6,640 nucleotides of DNA from Candidatus Woesearchaeota archaeon (GCA_002686215.1 NZAU01000169.1:1-6640); one strand, 5' to 3'. Shown: positions 1 through 6,176, counted from the first letter of the stretch. Program-made: numbers and translations. Notes: a model not told the origin generated them from the sequence alone.

Positions 1-14
1 ATAAAATCACTCAT
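1..14 (-). CDS. start of the next gene, possibly clamp loader gp44 (partial)
   Basis: Two bases after the preceding stop the minus strand reads ATG AGT GAT TTT AT, that is Met-Ser-Asp-Phe and then the edge. Tight spacing and gene order make a coding start likely. In T4 and cyanophages the clamp is followed by clamp-loader gp44, and an MSDF... start would fit cyanophage gp44 as I recall it. Only four codons are visible, so the identity is inference from position. Confidence 0.4.
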
Positions 15-16
15 AA

Positions 17-544
17 TCAAATCCAATCAGGTTTACGATCAGGAATACGAAGGTAATTATCGCACACCCAAGGTTTAGATGCAATATACATCTTATATTT
101 GTCAAAAACAGATATTGAAGTATCTAACTTAAACTCATCAGGTCCAGCAAACACAAAAGGTGTTGGTCCTTTACCACTGCGACCTTGTGGATCTGCACAT
201 GGAAGAATTTCATTTGCTGCCTGAAGAGTGTTAAAACAAGTATGCGGTTTACCATACCTCAGTGCATATTCATTGCACAAAGCAAATCCATGAGCAAGTA
301 ACCATCTCCAATTGTTAACAAAGGAGTTTGCCCAAATAGTGCATGGGTGATTGCGAAAAGCACCCTTCTCAGTGGCATAGGGAGTACCATCTGCCTTAGG
401 AAGAGTGCCGAAACCATGACCCCATTTATCAGAGCATACAATAGCAAGCATCTGACAAGTCTCTAGTGGCATCTTGACAATATGTTTGTCAGGAAGAACT
501 CTAGCGGACTTCAAAGGATTGGGGTCAGTTACAAAGATGTTCAT
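17..544 (-). CDS. conserved phage protein of unknown function
   Basis: A 175-aa soluble protein starting MNIFVTDPNPLKSARVLPDK. It has the look of a widespread phage family with conserved polar patches: DKHIVKMPLETCQML (19-33), RNHPCTIWA (64-72), NWRWLLAHG (78-86), a Pro/Phe segment PTPFVFAGPDEF (127-138) and a C-terminal YKMYIASKPW (150-159). The clustered Asp, His, Lys, Glu and Trp residues suggest an enzyme active site, perhaps nucleic-acid or nucleotide modifying, but I cannot name a reaction. Four spread-out cysteines do not form a zinc-finger pattern. Translation is coupled to the membrane-protein gene through a 4-base ATGA overlap, and the next gene begins 2 bases after its stop, so it is embedded in the gp45-to-clamp-loader stretch. 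Confidence 0.85.
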   Translation of the reverse strand: MNIFVTDPNPLKSARVLPDKHIVKMPLETCQMLAIVCSDKWGHGFGTLPKADGTPYATEKGAFRNHPCTIWANSFVNNWRWLLAHGFALCNEYALRYGKPHTCFNTLQAANEILPCADPQGRSGKGPTPFVFAGPDEFKLDTSISVFDKYKMYIASKPWVCDNYLRIPDRKPDWI

Positions 545-753
545 GATAAAAGTTTGCTAAAACTGATTGCTAAAAGAAATCCTAGCATCAATACAATATC
601 CCAAGATTTTGTTTTAACAAAATATGGGATTGAAATGGTGTCTGCAACAACATTCATTATAACACCAACAGTCAAATTAACATGCAAAACAACAAAATAG
701 GCAGTAATAACTGTGATACTGCCCACAACTCTCATTGCTGTCAGTGTTTTCAT
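541..753 (-). CDS. small two-helix membrane protein, unknown function
   Basis: A 70-aa hydrophobic protein. Residues 8-35 or so (VVGSITVITAYFVVLHV onward) and 52-66 (DIVLMLGFLLAISF) look like transmembrane helices, joined by a short loop containing PYFVKTKSWD. There is no cleavable signal peptide, so it probably sits in the host cell membrane during infection. It overlaps gp45 upstream and the 175-aa gene downstream, each by ATGA, which suggests a translationally coupled set. A homologous small membrane protein occurs in other cyanophages as far as I recall; no function is known to me. Confidence 0.85.
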   Translation of the reverse strand: MKTLTAMRVVGSITVITAYFVVLHVNLTVGVIMNVVADTISIPYFVKTKSWDIVLMLGFLLAISFSKLLS

Positions 754-1415
754 CCGAATGTAGAATCAGGTTCCAGAGCAATATAATACTTCAGATTGTG
801 CTGAGTATTGGTAAATTGTGACAAAAGTTTAGAGGAAACTACAACGTCATAAGCACCAGGAATAATCTTGATGTTTTCCACTTTGAAGTTAAAACTGAAC
901 TCTTTGTCAGTCTCACCAACTACAATTGCATATTCATTAGAAGTATCATTCTTCTTATCACGGACAACCAGTTTGATCACACCTGCTTCTCCAATCGCAG
1001 ATAGATCAGGAAGTTGATAAACTGCTGCTGCTTTCACCAGTTTCTCAAGAGTTACACTGTCCATCTGGAAGCAAACATCTTGAGTGGGAAGTTGGATATC
1101 CTTTTCCGGCGGAGCAATAATAACATTAGGGTCCGCAAAGAAATACTTCACACGACGCTTACCTTCTTTAATACTCAGATAAGAATCTTGCTGAAAATCA
1201 AGGTCAGGATCTTGATGAAGGCTCAAACCATTCAAGAACTGATTAAGATCATAGATAGCAAAATCGCGAGGAAACTCTTCTTTAATTTCTGCTTCGGCAA
1301 GAATGTTCTTTGCTACAGAAATGGTTCGGAGTTTGTTGCCCTGCTTCACAAGAATAGAATTGTTGATTCCAGCAAAGTTCTTAAGAATAGCAAGGGCATT
1401 ATCAGACAGTTTCAT
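750..1415 (-). CDS. 45: gp45-like DNA polymerase sliding clamp
   Basis: A 221-aa protein closely resembling T4 gp45 (228 aa), the trimeric clamp that tethers the phage DNA polymerase and also activates late transcription. Landmarks remembered from T4 match at the N-terminus (MKLSDNALAILKNFAGIN here, MKLSKDTTALLKNFATIN in T4), in the middle (FAIYDLNQFLNGLSL; FFADPNVIIAPP) and at the C-terminus (NFKVENIKIIPGAYDV; IALEPDST). I chose ATG 1415 because it aligns with the T4 start. An in-frame ATG at 1436 adds seven residues and overlaps the sulfotransferase stop as ATGA; both starts begin ATGAAACTG. Its own stop overlaps the next start as ATGA. The AAA+ clamp loader (gp44/gp62) is expected downstream. 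Confidence 0.95.
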   Translation of the reverse strand: MKLSDNALAILKNFAGINNSILVKQGNKLRTISVAKNILAEAEIKEEFPRDFAIYDLNQFLNGLSLHQDPDLDFQQDSYLSIKEGKRRVKYFFADPNVIIAPPEKDIQLPTQDVCFQMDSVTLEKLVKAAAVYQLPDLSAIGEAGVIKLVVRDKKNDTSNEYAIVVGETDKEFSFNFKVENIKIIPGAYDVVVSSKLLSQFTNTQHNLKYYIALEPDSTFG

Positions 1416-1432
1416 TGTACGTTCTTTCAGTT

Positions 1433-2044
1433 TCATTTTAAATTTTTAAAAAGTTCAAAGTCTTTTTTGTAGTATTCTACTATTACATCACGAACTTTAT
1501 CACAGATTGGGATGTTATGGAAATAATCAAACCGATTAATCTCATAGGCAACTTCATTAAATTTAAAATCCAAATCAAAGTTTGAATTTATCCATTTAAC
1601 GAAATCATATCCCATCCCATTTTCATAATTCCACAAATACACACTATCATCAATATATTTGTATTGCGGAAGAGAATGAGGAGACTGATCTAAAATGCTA
1701 AAAACAGTATTTCTAACATTTTCAGAAGATGTTTGATTTAACACATGATCAAAATAATCATAAGTAAATTTATCATCACCTACAATCAGTTTTAAAATAG
1801 ATGAAAATCTATCAAAAGGATTTCTGATGACTGCAAATTTTTTTACGCCACTAACACCTTCAAGTTCATTATAATACGGATATGGAAGATGAGTCAAATC
1901 ATAACCATTAATTTTATTATCAAAACAATTGTACCGTATCTTAAATTTGTTAGAAAGAAATAGAGAAGAAATATATCTTCCAGCAGTTCGCGGAATATGT
2001 ATGTGATATATTTCCTTACTATTTTTTGATGTATAGAGGGGCAT
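1433..2044 (-). CDS. PAPS-dependent sulfotransferase (Sulfotransfer_2-like)
   Basis: A 203-aa protein with the family hallmarks in order: HIPRTAG (16-22), the 5'-phosphosulfate loop (compare HIPKTAG in carbohydrate sulfotransferases); His52 in DLTHLPY, a candidate catalytic base; FAVIRNPFDRFSS (70-82), the 3'-phosphate site with Arg74 and Ser82 at the usual 8-residue spacing; and a C-terminal YYKKDFELF, as in this family. It probably transfers sulfate from PAPS to a hydroxyl or amine on a sugar, lipid or small molecule; the acceptor is unknown. No signal peptide or membrane anchor. It is strikingly AT-rich compared with its neighbours (16 of 60 G+C at 1561-1620, 14 of 60 at 1741-1800), consistent with recent acquisition. 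An AGGG lies 9 bases before the ATG. Its stop forms an ATGA overlap with an alternative gp45 start at 1436. Confidence 0.9.
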   Translation of the reverse strand: MPLYTSKNSKEIYHIHIPRTAGRYISSLFLSNKFKIRYNCFDNKINGYDLTHLPYPYYNELEGVSGVKKFAVIRNPFDRFSSILKLIVGDDKFTYDYFDHVLNQTSSENVRNTVFSILDQSPHSLPQYKYIDDSVYLWNYENGMGYDFVKWINSNFDLDFKFNEVAYEINRFDYFHNIPICDKVRDVIVEYYKKDFELFKNLK

Positions 2045-2055
2045 AAAATTTATCC

Positions 2056-2547
2056 CTATTGAGGATAAGTTTCACGTTTTGCATTCTTGTCGTTGAAATG
2101 CATTAGAAGAACAGCATAGTGCAGAATCTTCATAATGTCACGACGTGCAGTGCCTTTCTTATCATAACGAGAGGCATATTTAAGAATGTTAGATCGGCAG
2201 AATGCTTCACCGTCTCCACATGCTTCAATCAGATCAAGAGTCTGAATTTTGTCATCACCAGCAGAATAGTGCTGATTGTAAGTTCCATTAATATATTCAG
2301 ACAATTCTTTGAGGATCTTCTCCTCACTATATTTGTAATTGTTGTTTCTAGGCATACCAAGGTCAAATGTAATTGTATCTGTACTATAAGCACTCATAGA
2401 ACTATGGTAAGGAGCATATTGTCCAGCACCAAGAGTGATTGTATCAGTTCCTTCTCCTCCAGAAATTACAGTATCTCCAGGGATATTGATATTGAATGTG
2501 TCAGATTCGTTCATTTCATCATAAAGCAAACTCCAAGCATTAGTCAT
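2056..2547 (-). CDS. DUF3310-like phage protein with Thr/Asp-rich N-terminal extension
   Basis: A 163-aa protein. Residues 92-150 look like the DUF3310 (SaV-like) family common in phages: NQHYSAGDDKIQTLDLIEA, then RSNILKYASRYDKKGTARRDIMKILHY. The family pattern 'HY ... D.IEA ... NiiKY.sR...K....D..K...Y' can be followed throughout. Some members are called nucleotide-kinase-like in databases, but the biochemical role is unsettled. Residues 1-70 are unusual: polar, with two similar patches (TDTITLG at 34-40 and TDTITFDLG at 56-64) around a Tyr/Ser-rich stretch, and no helix prediction by eye. The start ATG 2547 has GGAG 10 bases upstream and lies 4 bases past the AAA+ stop, so it is probably co-transcribed and coupled with it. 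It is followed by the sulfotransferase after 11 bases. Soluble, with no membrane segment. Confidence 0.85.
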   Translation of the reverse strand: MTNAWSLLYDEMNESDTFNINIPGDTVISGGEGTDTITLGAGQYAPYHSSMSAYSTDTITFDLGMPRNNNYKYSEEKILKELSEYINGTYNQHYSAGDDKIQTLDLIEACGDGEAFCRSNILKYASRYDKKGTARRDIMKILHYAVLLMHFNDKNAKRETYPQ

Positions 2548-2551
2548 TATA

Positions 2552-3643
2552 TCAGGACTCCACTTGCTCGTCAACGGGCATTTGGAAATCAGCATCTACC
2601 TTGTCATACAGTTCAAGGAATGCCTGTTTGGTTTCATCATCAAAACGATTCACGCAAACCTCAATTGCCATCGCCTTATCACCAAAGATACGGAAAGCAC
2701 GGAGAATATGAACCAGGCGACGAGTGCTAATGATTTCCTCAATACCACCATCATAGAAGGTCTTACGGATAATATCTGCCCAATCCACCAAACGCTTGCA
2801 GAAGTCGGGAGCAACAACCTTCAGGTCACGAGAAACGCTTTCAAGAATCTTGATTTCCTGTGCAGGAGTCGGATATGCCTGCTCAAAGGTCACAGGGAAA
2901 CGCTCAAGGAATGCTTCGTTGAGCACGTTGGTGCCGATAAAGCGACCGTCATCAGAACCCTTACCCTTAGTGTTAGCAGTAGCAAAGATTTGGAATCCCT
3001 CGGAGGGTTTGACAAACTTACCAATCTTCTTCAGGAAGACACCTTTTCCTTCCAAGACCGATTGAAGGCAAAGAATCTTGTTGGAAGCCAGGTCAATCTC
3101 GTCAAGCAGTAGAACCGCACCGCGCTCCAAGGCTTCGATGACCGGACCATTGTGCCAAACGGTCTCGCCGTTGACAAGACGGAATCCACCAATAAGGTCA
3201 TCTTCATCAGTTTCAATAGTAATATTTACACGGATGAGTTCCCGTCCGAGTTGAGCACACGCTTGCTCAACAGAGAACGTTTTACCATTGCCCGAAAGAC
3301 CCGTGATGAACGTAGGGTAGAATAGACGGGACTGAATAATTTTTTTAATAGGACCAAAATTGCCAAACTTGACGAAGGTATCATCTTTTTCAGGGATAAG
3401 ATTTTGCTGAACTGCAGGCATAGCAGCAGGAGCACTATAGGACACTTCCAAATCTTGGACTGTCTCCTTTGTTACTTCCAGATTCCACTTGCCACGACCA
3501 ACTTTATATTGCGTCAGTTTGTTGGTCACAGTTTGATAATTGGCGTCATTCATCGCACACCATCCACGAATTTCGGCACTCGTCACAGACTCACCATAGA
3601 GAGACTGGAGAGAGGTGCGAATGTAGTCGGGGGAGAGAGACAT
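2552..3643 (-). CDS. cobS: CobS/MoxR-like AAA+ ATPase
   Basis: A 363-aa AAA+ ATPase. Walker A is GLSGNGKT (115-122), Walker B AVLLLDEID (176-184), sensor 1 ATANT (221-225), a probable arginine finger lies in LERF (Arg248) and sensor 2 in STRR (306-309). The segment GGFRLVNGETVWHNGPVIEAL is typical of the MoxR/CobS branch. Residues 1-60 form a small N-terminal domain. Cyanophage homologs are annotated cobS after the cobaltochelatase ATPase, which with CobT and CobN inserts cobalt into the corrin ring. Here the neighbour is a VWA/HEXXH protein and no CobN is in the window, so a MoxR-type remodelling role is equally plausible. The longer frame from 3664 begins with TTG, so ATG 3643 is preferred. 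Its stop lies 4 bases before the next ATG. Sampled composition is high for this window (36 of 60 G+C at 3121-3180). Family is near certain; the metabolic role is not. Confidence 0.95.
   Translation of the reverse strand: MSLSPDYIRTSLQSLYGESVTSAEIRGWCAMNDANYQTVTNKLTQYKVGRGKWNLEVTKETVQDLEVSYSAPAAMPAVQQNLIPEKDDTFVKFGNFGPIKKIIQSRLFYPTFITGLSGNGKTFSVEQACAQLGRELIRVNITIETDEDDLIGGFRLVNGETVWHNGPVIEALERGAVLLLDEIDLASNKILCLQSVLEGKGVFLKKIGKFVKPSEGFQIFATANTKGKGSDDGRFIGTNVLNEAFLERFPVTFEQAYPTPAQEIKILESVSRDLKVVAPDFCKRLVDWADIIRKTFYDGGIEEIISTRRLVHILRAFRIFGDKAMAIEVCVNRFDDETKQAFLELYDKVDADFQMPVDEQVES
2558..2561 (-). promoter_or_regulatory. ribosome binding site GGAG for the DUF3310-like gene
   Basis: GGAG lies 10 bases upstream of ATG 2547, within the last codons of the AAA+ gene. 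It decides the start: the frame stays open to 2595, but that upstream part lies inside the ATPase gene and precedes this site. It implies translation coupled to the ATPase. Confidence 0.65.
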
Positions 3644-3659
3644 AATGTGGTTTGTTCGT
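3641..3659 (-). promoter_or_regulatory. leader motif shared with the VWA/peptidase gene, copy 2
   Basis: On the minus strand ACGAAC, AAA, CCA, CATTATG, ending in the start codon of the AAA+ gene. It corresponds to the element at 6190-6174 with a small length difference. There is no recognisable Shine-Dalgarno before this ATG. Confidence 0.4.
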
Positions 3660-3670
3660 TTCAACTGAAG

Positions 3671-3678
3671 TTATTATA
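3671..3678 (-). promoter_or_regulatory. probable promoter -10 element (TATAATAA) for the AAA+ ATPase gene
   Basis: The minus strand reads TTGTATAATAAC directly after the T tract of the terminator, 28 bases before the ATPase start codon. TATAAT is a consensus sigma70 -10 hexamer, and TATAATAA also resembles the T4-like late box. No convincing -35 hexamer exists, because that position falls inside the terminator hairpin, so recognition by a -10-only or phage-modified polymerase is more likely. Placement after a strong terminator supports a genuine restart of transcription. Confidence 0.6.
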
Positions 3679-3682
3679 CAAG

Positions 3683-3706
3683 AAAAAAGGGAGTCCGAAG
3701 ACCCCC
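3683..3706 (-). terminator. intrinsic terminator with UUCG tetraloop
   Basis: On the minus strand GGGGGTC, TTCG, GACTCCC, then TTTTTT: a 7-bp stem with one G-U wobble, closed by the extra-stable C(UUCG)G tetraloop and followed directly by six T residues (3688-3683). It lies 10 bases after the stop of the 100-aa gene and before the AAA+ gene, so it should end transcription from the late promoter at 4044-4050 and separate the two units. Confidence 0.9.
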
Positions 3707-3716
3707 TGTGGACAGT

Positions 3717-4019
3717 TCAAGAATCGGTCAGATACTCTTCCAATTCTCGAACGAGTCTCTTTCTAGAATGTCTTCTATCCAGTTCAATACCAACAGTTCT
3801 GCCATACTCTTCAAGTTCACTTTTACTCATATCATGAATTGATAGGTCACTTTCATATGGAAAGGTTTCAACAAATTCTTCTTCAATTTCGTCTTGATAA
3901 TTTGTACTATCCTCCTCCACAATAGGGGATTCAGCAACAACTATAGGTTCTTCTACCACTGGTTCTGGAGAAGGAGCAGGAGTGGCATTACCACTCAATA
4001 AATCACCAAATCTAGACAT
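3717..4019 (-). CDS. small acidic protein with SAP/HeH-like C-terminal domain
   Basis: A 100-aa protein. Residues 10-55 are rich in Pro, Glu, Val and Asp and are probably disordered. Residues 62-98 (from IHDMSKSELEEYGRTVGIEL onward, ending in RKRLVRELEEYL) look like a helix-loop-helix of the SAP/HeH/LEM type: 'S(K)SELxEYgrxxGIeLd', then a basic loop and a second helix. Such small domains often bind nucleic acid or act as docking modules; the assignment is by eye. A late-promoter motif lies 25 bases upstream, an AGG ribosome site is spaced 8 bases from the ATG, and an intrinsic terminator starts 10 bases after the stop. It is therefore likely a monocistronic late gene placed between the VWA and AAA+ partners. 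Precise function unknown; a virion or assembly role is conceivable from the late promoter. Confidence 0.85.
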   Translation of the reverse strand: MSRFGDLLSGNATPAPSPEPVVEEPIVVAESPIVEEDSTNYQDEIEEEFVETFPYESDLSIHDMSKSELEEYGRTVGIELDRRHSRKRLVRELEEYLTDS

Positions 4020-4043
4020 TTTGATTACCTATTACTATAGAAA

Positions 4044-4050
4044 TATTTAT
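4044..4050 (-). promoter_or_regulatory. T4-type late promoter motif (ATAAATA) overlapping the upstream stop codon
   Basis: The minus strand reads GATAAATATTT, matching the T4-like late promoter core (TATAAATA; cyanophage versions tolerate the first base). The final A of the VWA/peptidase TGA stop is the first base of ATAAATA. The motif sits about 25 bases upstream of the ATG at 4019, leaving a short leader with an AGG ribosome site at 4030-4028. The motif is seen directly; late expression through the gp55 sigma and gp45 clamp is inferred from T4. Confidence 0.68.
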
Positions 4051-6176
4051 CAAGCAACAAGTTCTACAAACTCTCCTAGAATTTTTTTATTCATTTTTTT
4101 AGTCCGCAAACTCTTTACAAATGCAGATTTGATTTGAGTTTTTGTTGCATCTTCAGCAACTTCAAACTCAGACTCCTTAGAGAGAGAATTGGAGGAAATA
4201 CCAAAGTAGGTATCATATCCAGAGTTCTTGAGAGAAAATGCTTTTTGCTTCTTCCATTCTTTCATAGTATCGTCATGAAGTTTTCCATGATATCCACAAT
4301 ACCGACGAATAAAACTGCCAGAATCACGAGACTCAAGGACACGAATACCAATAAAATTAACTTCAGGGAAATTATCCTTCAGATTGCGGAGAAGGATATC
4401 AGTAAATTGGTGCCAATCACAATCAAGAGAATACGTGTTTCCGGTCTTACGATCACGAAGAATGCAGTTAGGAGTAACTGAACGGCACCCGATGGTGGGC
4501 TCAGATTCCCAAGAACGTTGAACTTCTGCATGACGCTTGAGGTCATATCCTTCACCATCAGTCAAAACAACACACTGGACTTTCTGAAGTTTGTTCTCTT
4601 TCTTAAACTTAGGAAGAATCTTGTGAAGAGTAAGCAAAGATTCATTCAAGGGAGTTCCAGAAAGACCCATACCAGGAGGAGTAGGTACATAGGAATAATT
4701 ATAACGACTGAAAGAACTTGCAAGACGAAAAATAGTTTTCATTTGGTCTTCCAGGGTTTTACCATTCACTTTGCTAGTGAAAATGTTGACAAGAGAAAAC
4801 CACTCACCAACATGGAAGATTCCTTCACGTCGGGTATAAGGAACATCACGAACAGTAACCTTACCGTTTTCGTCAGTATGAACATGAGGATAATCTGAAG
4901 TGAAAGAATATACCTCAAATGGAATGGCAACTTTTTTACAGAACCAGATAAGGTTGAAAAGTTGCTTAACAGTATCCAGCATCACGTCACACATAGACCC
5001 AGACCAATCAAGAATGAACACCAGACCATGATTCTTGCCGTCAGCAAGAGTGGTGACCTTCTTAAAGAGATCTTCGTTGTACTTATAAGTATGAAGCTTG
5101 GAGCAGTCCAGAATGCCTGTGCGGGCAGTAGTGGCGCGAGCATAAGAGTCTGCTGCCTTGCGGCATTCAAACTCTTTCACCAAATAATTGACCTCTTTCT
5201 GAGCAGAGCGTTTGAATTCTGCAAACTTTTTATCAACTTCACCAAAAACTAATTCTTCAGAGTGTCCATCTTCCTCCAACCAATCAGACCAGAAAGTCTT
5301 AGCATTATCATGAACCAGATTATTGGGAATAATAATTTGATCAATTTTTAGATCAGGAATCTCAACATAAACATTCTCATATCCATCCATGGATGCAAGT
5401 TCTTTGATTGCGTCTTCCAAAGAATTGGCAGTCTTCACATCCAAATCATCAAGTTCTTCCTCTTCTTCAGAGAAATCATCTTCAATTTGCTGTGAAGCAG
5501 ATGCAGTGCCACCATACGATTCGTCGGATTCTGGTTCAACAGACTCGTTTTCCTCACCACCAGACTGCGCCTCAGGAGATTCTTGTCCCTCCTCATGCTC
5601 CTGTTGATGTTGGTCAGTCTTGACTTGATTCTCCTTACAATACTTATAAAGTCGCTCTGCTACTACAAGAACTTCATCGAAAGTCTCAGTATCTGCAATT
5701 GCATCAATAATTTCCGTCTCTTCACCACTCTCAATAGGAACTAGAGTGTAATTACCAATCTTGAACCGCAGATTTGCACGATCTGCAAGATTCATCAGAC
5801 TGATATCTTCATCTGCAACTTGAAAGAAATCTTGCTCTGCAAGTTCTTTATATCCATTAAAGAAAGTCTTGGACAGACCGGCATAACGACGCTTCATTAG
5901 TTTCTCAATACGAGCATCCTCAACAATATTGACAAACTGAGGAGGAATCTTGACTTCCTTCAACCAGTTGCGATCAGGAGTGTAAAGTGCATGACCAACT
6001 TCATGACCGACAAGCATATCATACACAACACTACTTGCTCGCTCCCACATAGGAAGAGTCAGCACACGGGTATGAACATTAAACTGAGCAGTCTCTACTT
6101 TCTTGTGTTCTACAACAAGATCTTCGGTTGCCAGGAGTTTAGCAAGTTGCGATTTGATCTCGTGATTGACTGCCAT
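4050..6176 (-). CDS. CobT-like VWA-domain protein with N-terminal HEXXH metallopeptidase motif
   Basis: A 708-aa protein in three parts. Residues 1-180 carry a zinc-peptidase signature: GHEVGHAL (His58, Glu59, His62), then NIVEDARIE with Glu86 as probable third ligand, a gluzincin-like arrangement. Residues 188-247 are a Glu/Asp/Gln/Ser-rich disordered linker, as in cobaltochelatase CobT. Residues 385-620 or so form a von Willebrand A domain with a complete MIDAS: DWSGS (Asp390, Ser392, Ser394), Thr508 in SGTPLN and Asp540 in LTDGEG. Homologs in cyanophages are, from memory, usually called 'peptidase'. The AAA+ gene downstream is the expected partner, since VWA proteins commonly work with MoxR/CobS ATPases. 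No signal peptide or membrane segment is seen, so it is probably cytoplasmic. I chose ATG 6176 (MAVNHEIKSQ) over in-frame ATG 6200 because its leader resembles that of the AAA+ gene; neither has a clear Shine-Dalgarno. Substrate unknown. Confidence 0.92.
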   Translation of the reverse strand: MAVNHEIKSQLAKLLATEDLVVEHKKVETAQFNVHTRVLTLPMWERASSVVYDMLVGHEVGHALYTPDRNWLKEVKIPPQFVNIVEDARIEKLMKRRYAGLSKTFFNGYKELAEQDFFQVADEDISLMNLADRANLRFKIGNYTLVPIESGEETEIIDAIADTETFDEVLVVAERLYKYCKENQVKTDQHQQEHEEGQESPEAQSGGEENESVEPESDESYGGTASASQQIEDDFSEEEEELDDLDVKTANSLEDAIKELASMDGYENVYVEIPDLKIDQIIIPNNLVHDNAKTFWSDWLEEDGHSEELVFGEVDKKFAEFKRSAQKEVNYLVKEFECRKAADSYARATTARTGILDCSKLHTYKYNEDLFKKVTTLADGKNHGLVFILDWSGSMCDVMLDTVKQLFNLIWFCKKVAIPFEVYSFTSDYPHVHTDENGKVTVRDVPYTRREGIFHVGEWFSLVNIFTSKVNGKTLEDQMKTIFRLASSFSRYNYSYVPTPPGMGLSGTPLNESLLTLHKILPKFKKENKLQKVQCVVLTDGEGYDLKRHAEVQRSWESEPTIGCRSVTPNCILRDRKTGNTYSLDCDWHQFTDILLRNLKDNFPEVNFIGIRVLESRDSGSFIRRYCGYHGKLHDDTMKEWKKQKAFSLKNSGYDTYFGISSNSLSKESEFEVAEDATKTQIKSAFVKSLRTKKMNKKILGEFVELVA

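Noticed and set aside
17..544. Assignment of the 175-aa protein as a DenV-type pyrimidine-dimer glycosylase
   Set aside because: Only a faint C-terminal resemblance (Tyr-Lys-x-Tyr); the DenV N-terminus and catalytic arrangement cannot be recognised.
1014..1472. Plus-strand open frame of about 150 codons
   Set aside because: Lies opposite gp45, which is certain; the translation shows no family pattern.
2335..2547. RTX-like calcium-binding repeat reading of the GDTVISGGEGTDTITLG patch
   Set aside because: The GGxGxDxux nonapeptide is not tandemly repeated and only one loose match exists.
2546..2551. TATAAT on the minus strand before the DUF3310-like gene
   Set aside because: It overlaps the start codon itself, so a transcript from it would lack the ATG; the gene has a good ribosome site within the AAA+ gene.
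2119..2730. Long plus-strand open frame of about 200 codons
   Set aside because: Antisense to the DUF3310-like and AAA+ genes, both supported by clear motifs; its translation is Cys/Ile/Ser-rich with no recognisable domain and it spans a gene boundary.
3644..3664. Upstream extension of the AAA+ gene starting at TTG
   Set aside because: The codon is TTG, has no ribosome site, and the extension overlaps the shared leader motif; ATG 3643 is preferred.
5389..5607. Plus-strand frame encoding a serine run and a cysteine-rich end
   Set aside because: It is the complement of the Glu/Asp-rich linker of the VWA/peptidase protein; low complexity explains it.
2552..6176. Confident cobalamin biosynthesis pathway assignment
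   Set aside because: No cobN or other corrin gene is in the window, and the HEXXH motif and neighbours fit a MoxR-VWA machine at least as well.
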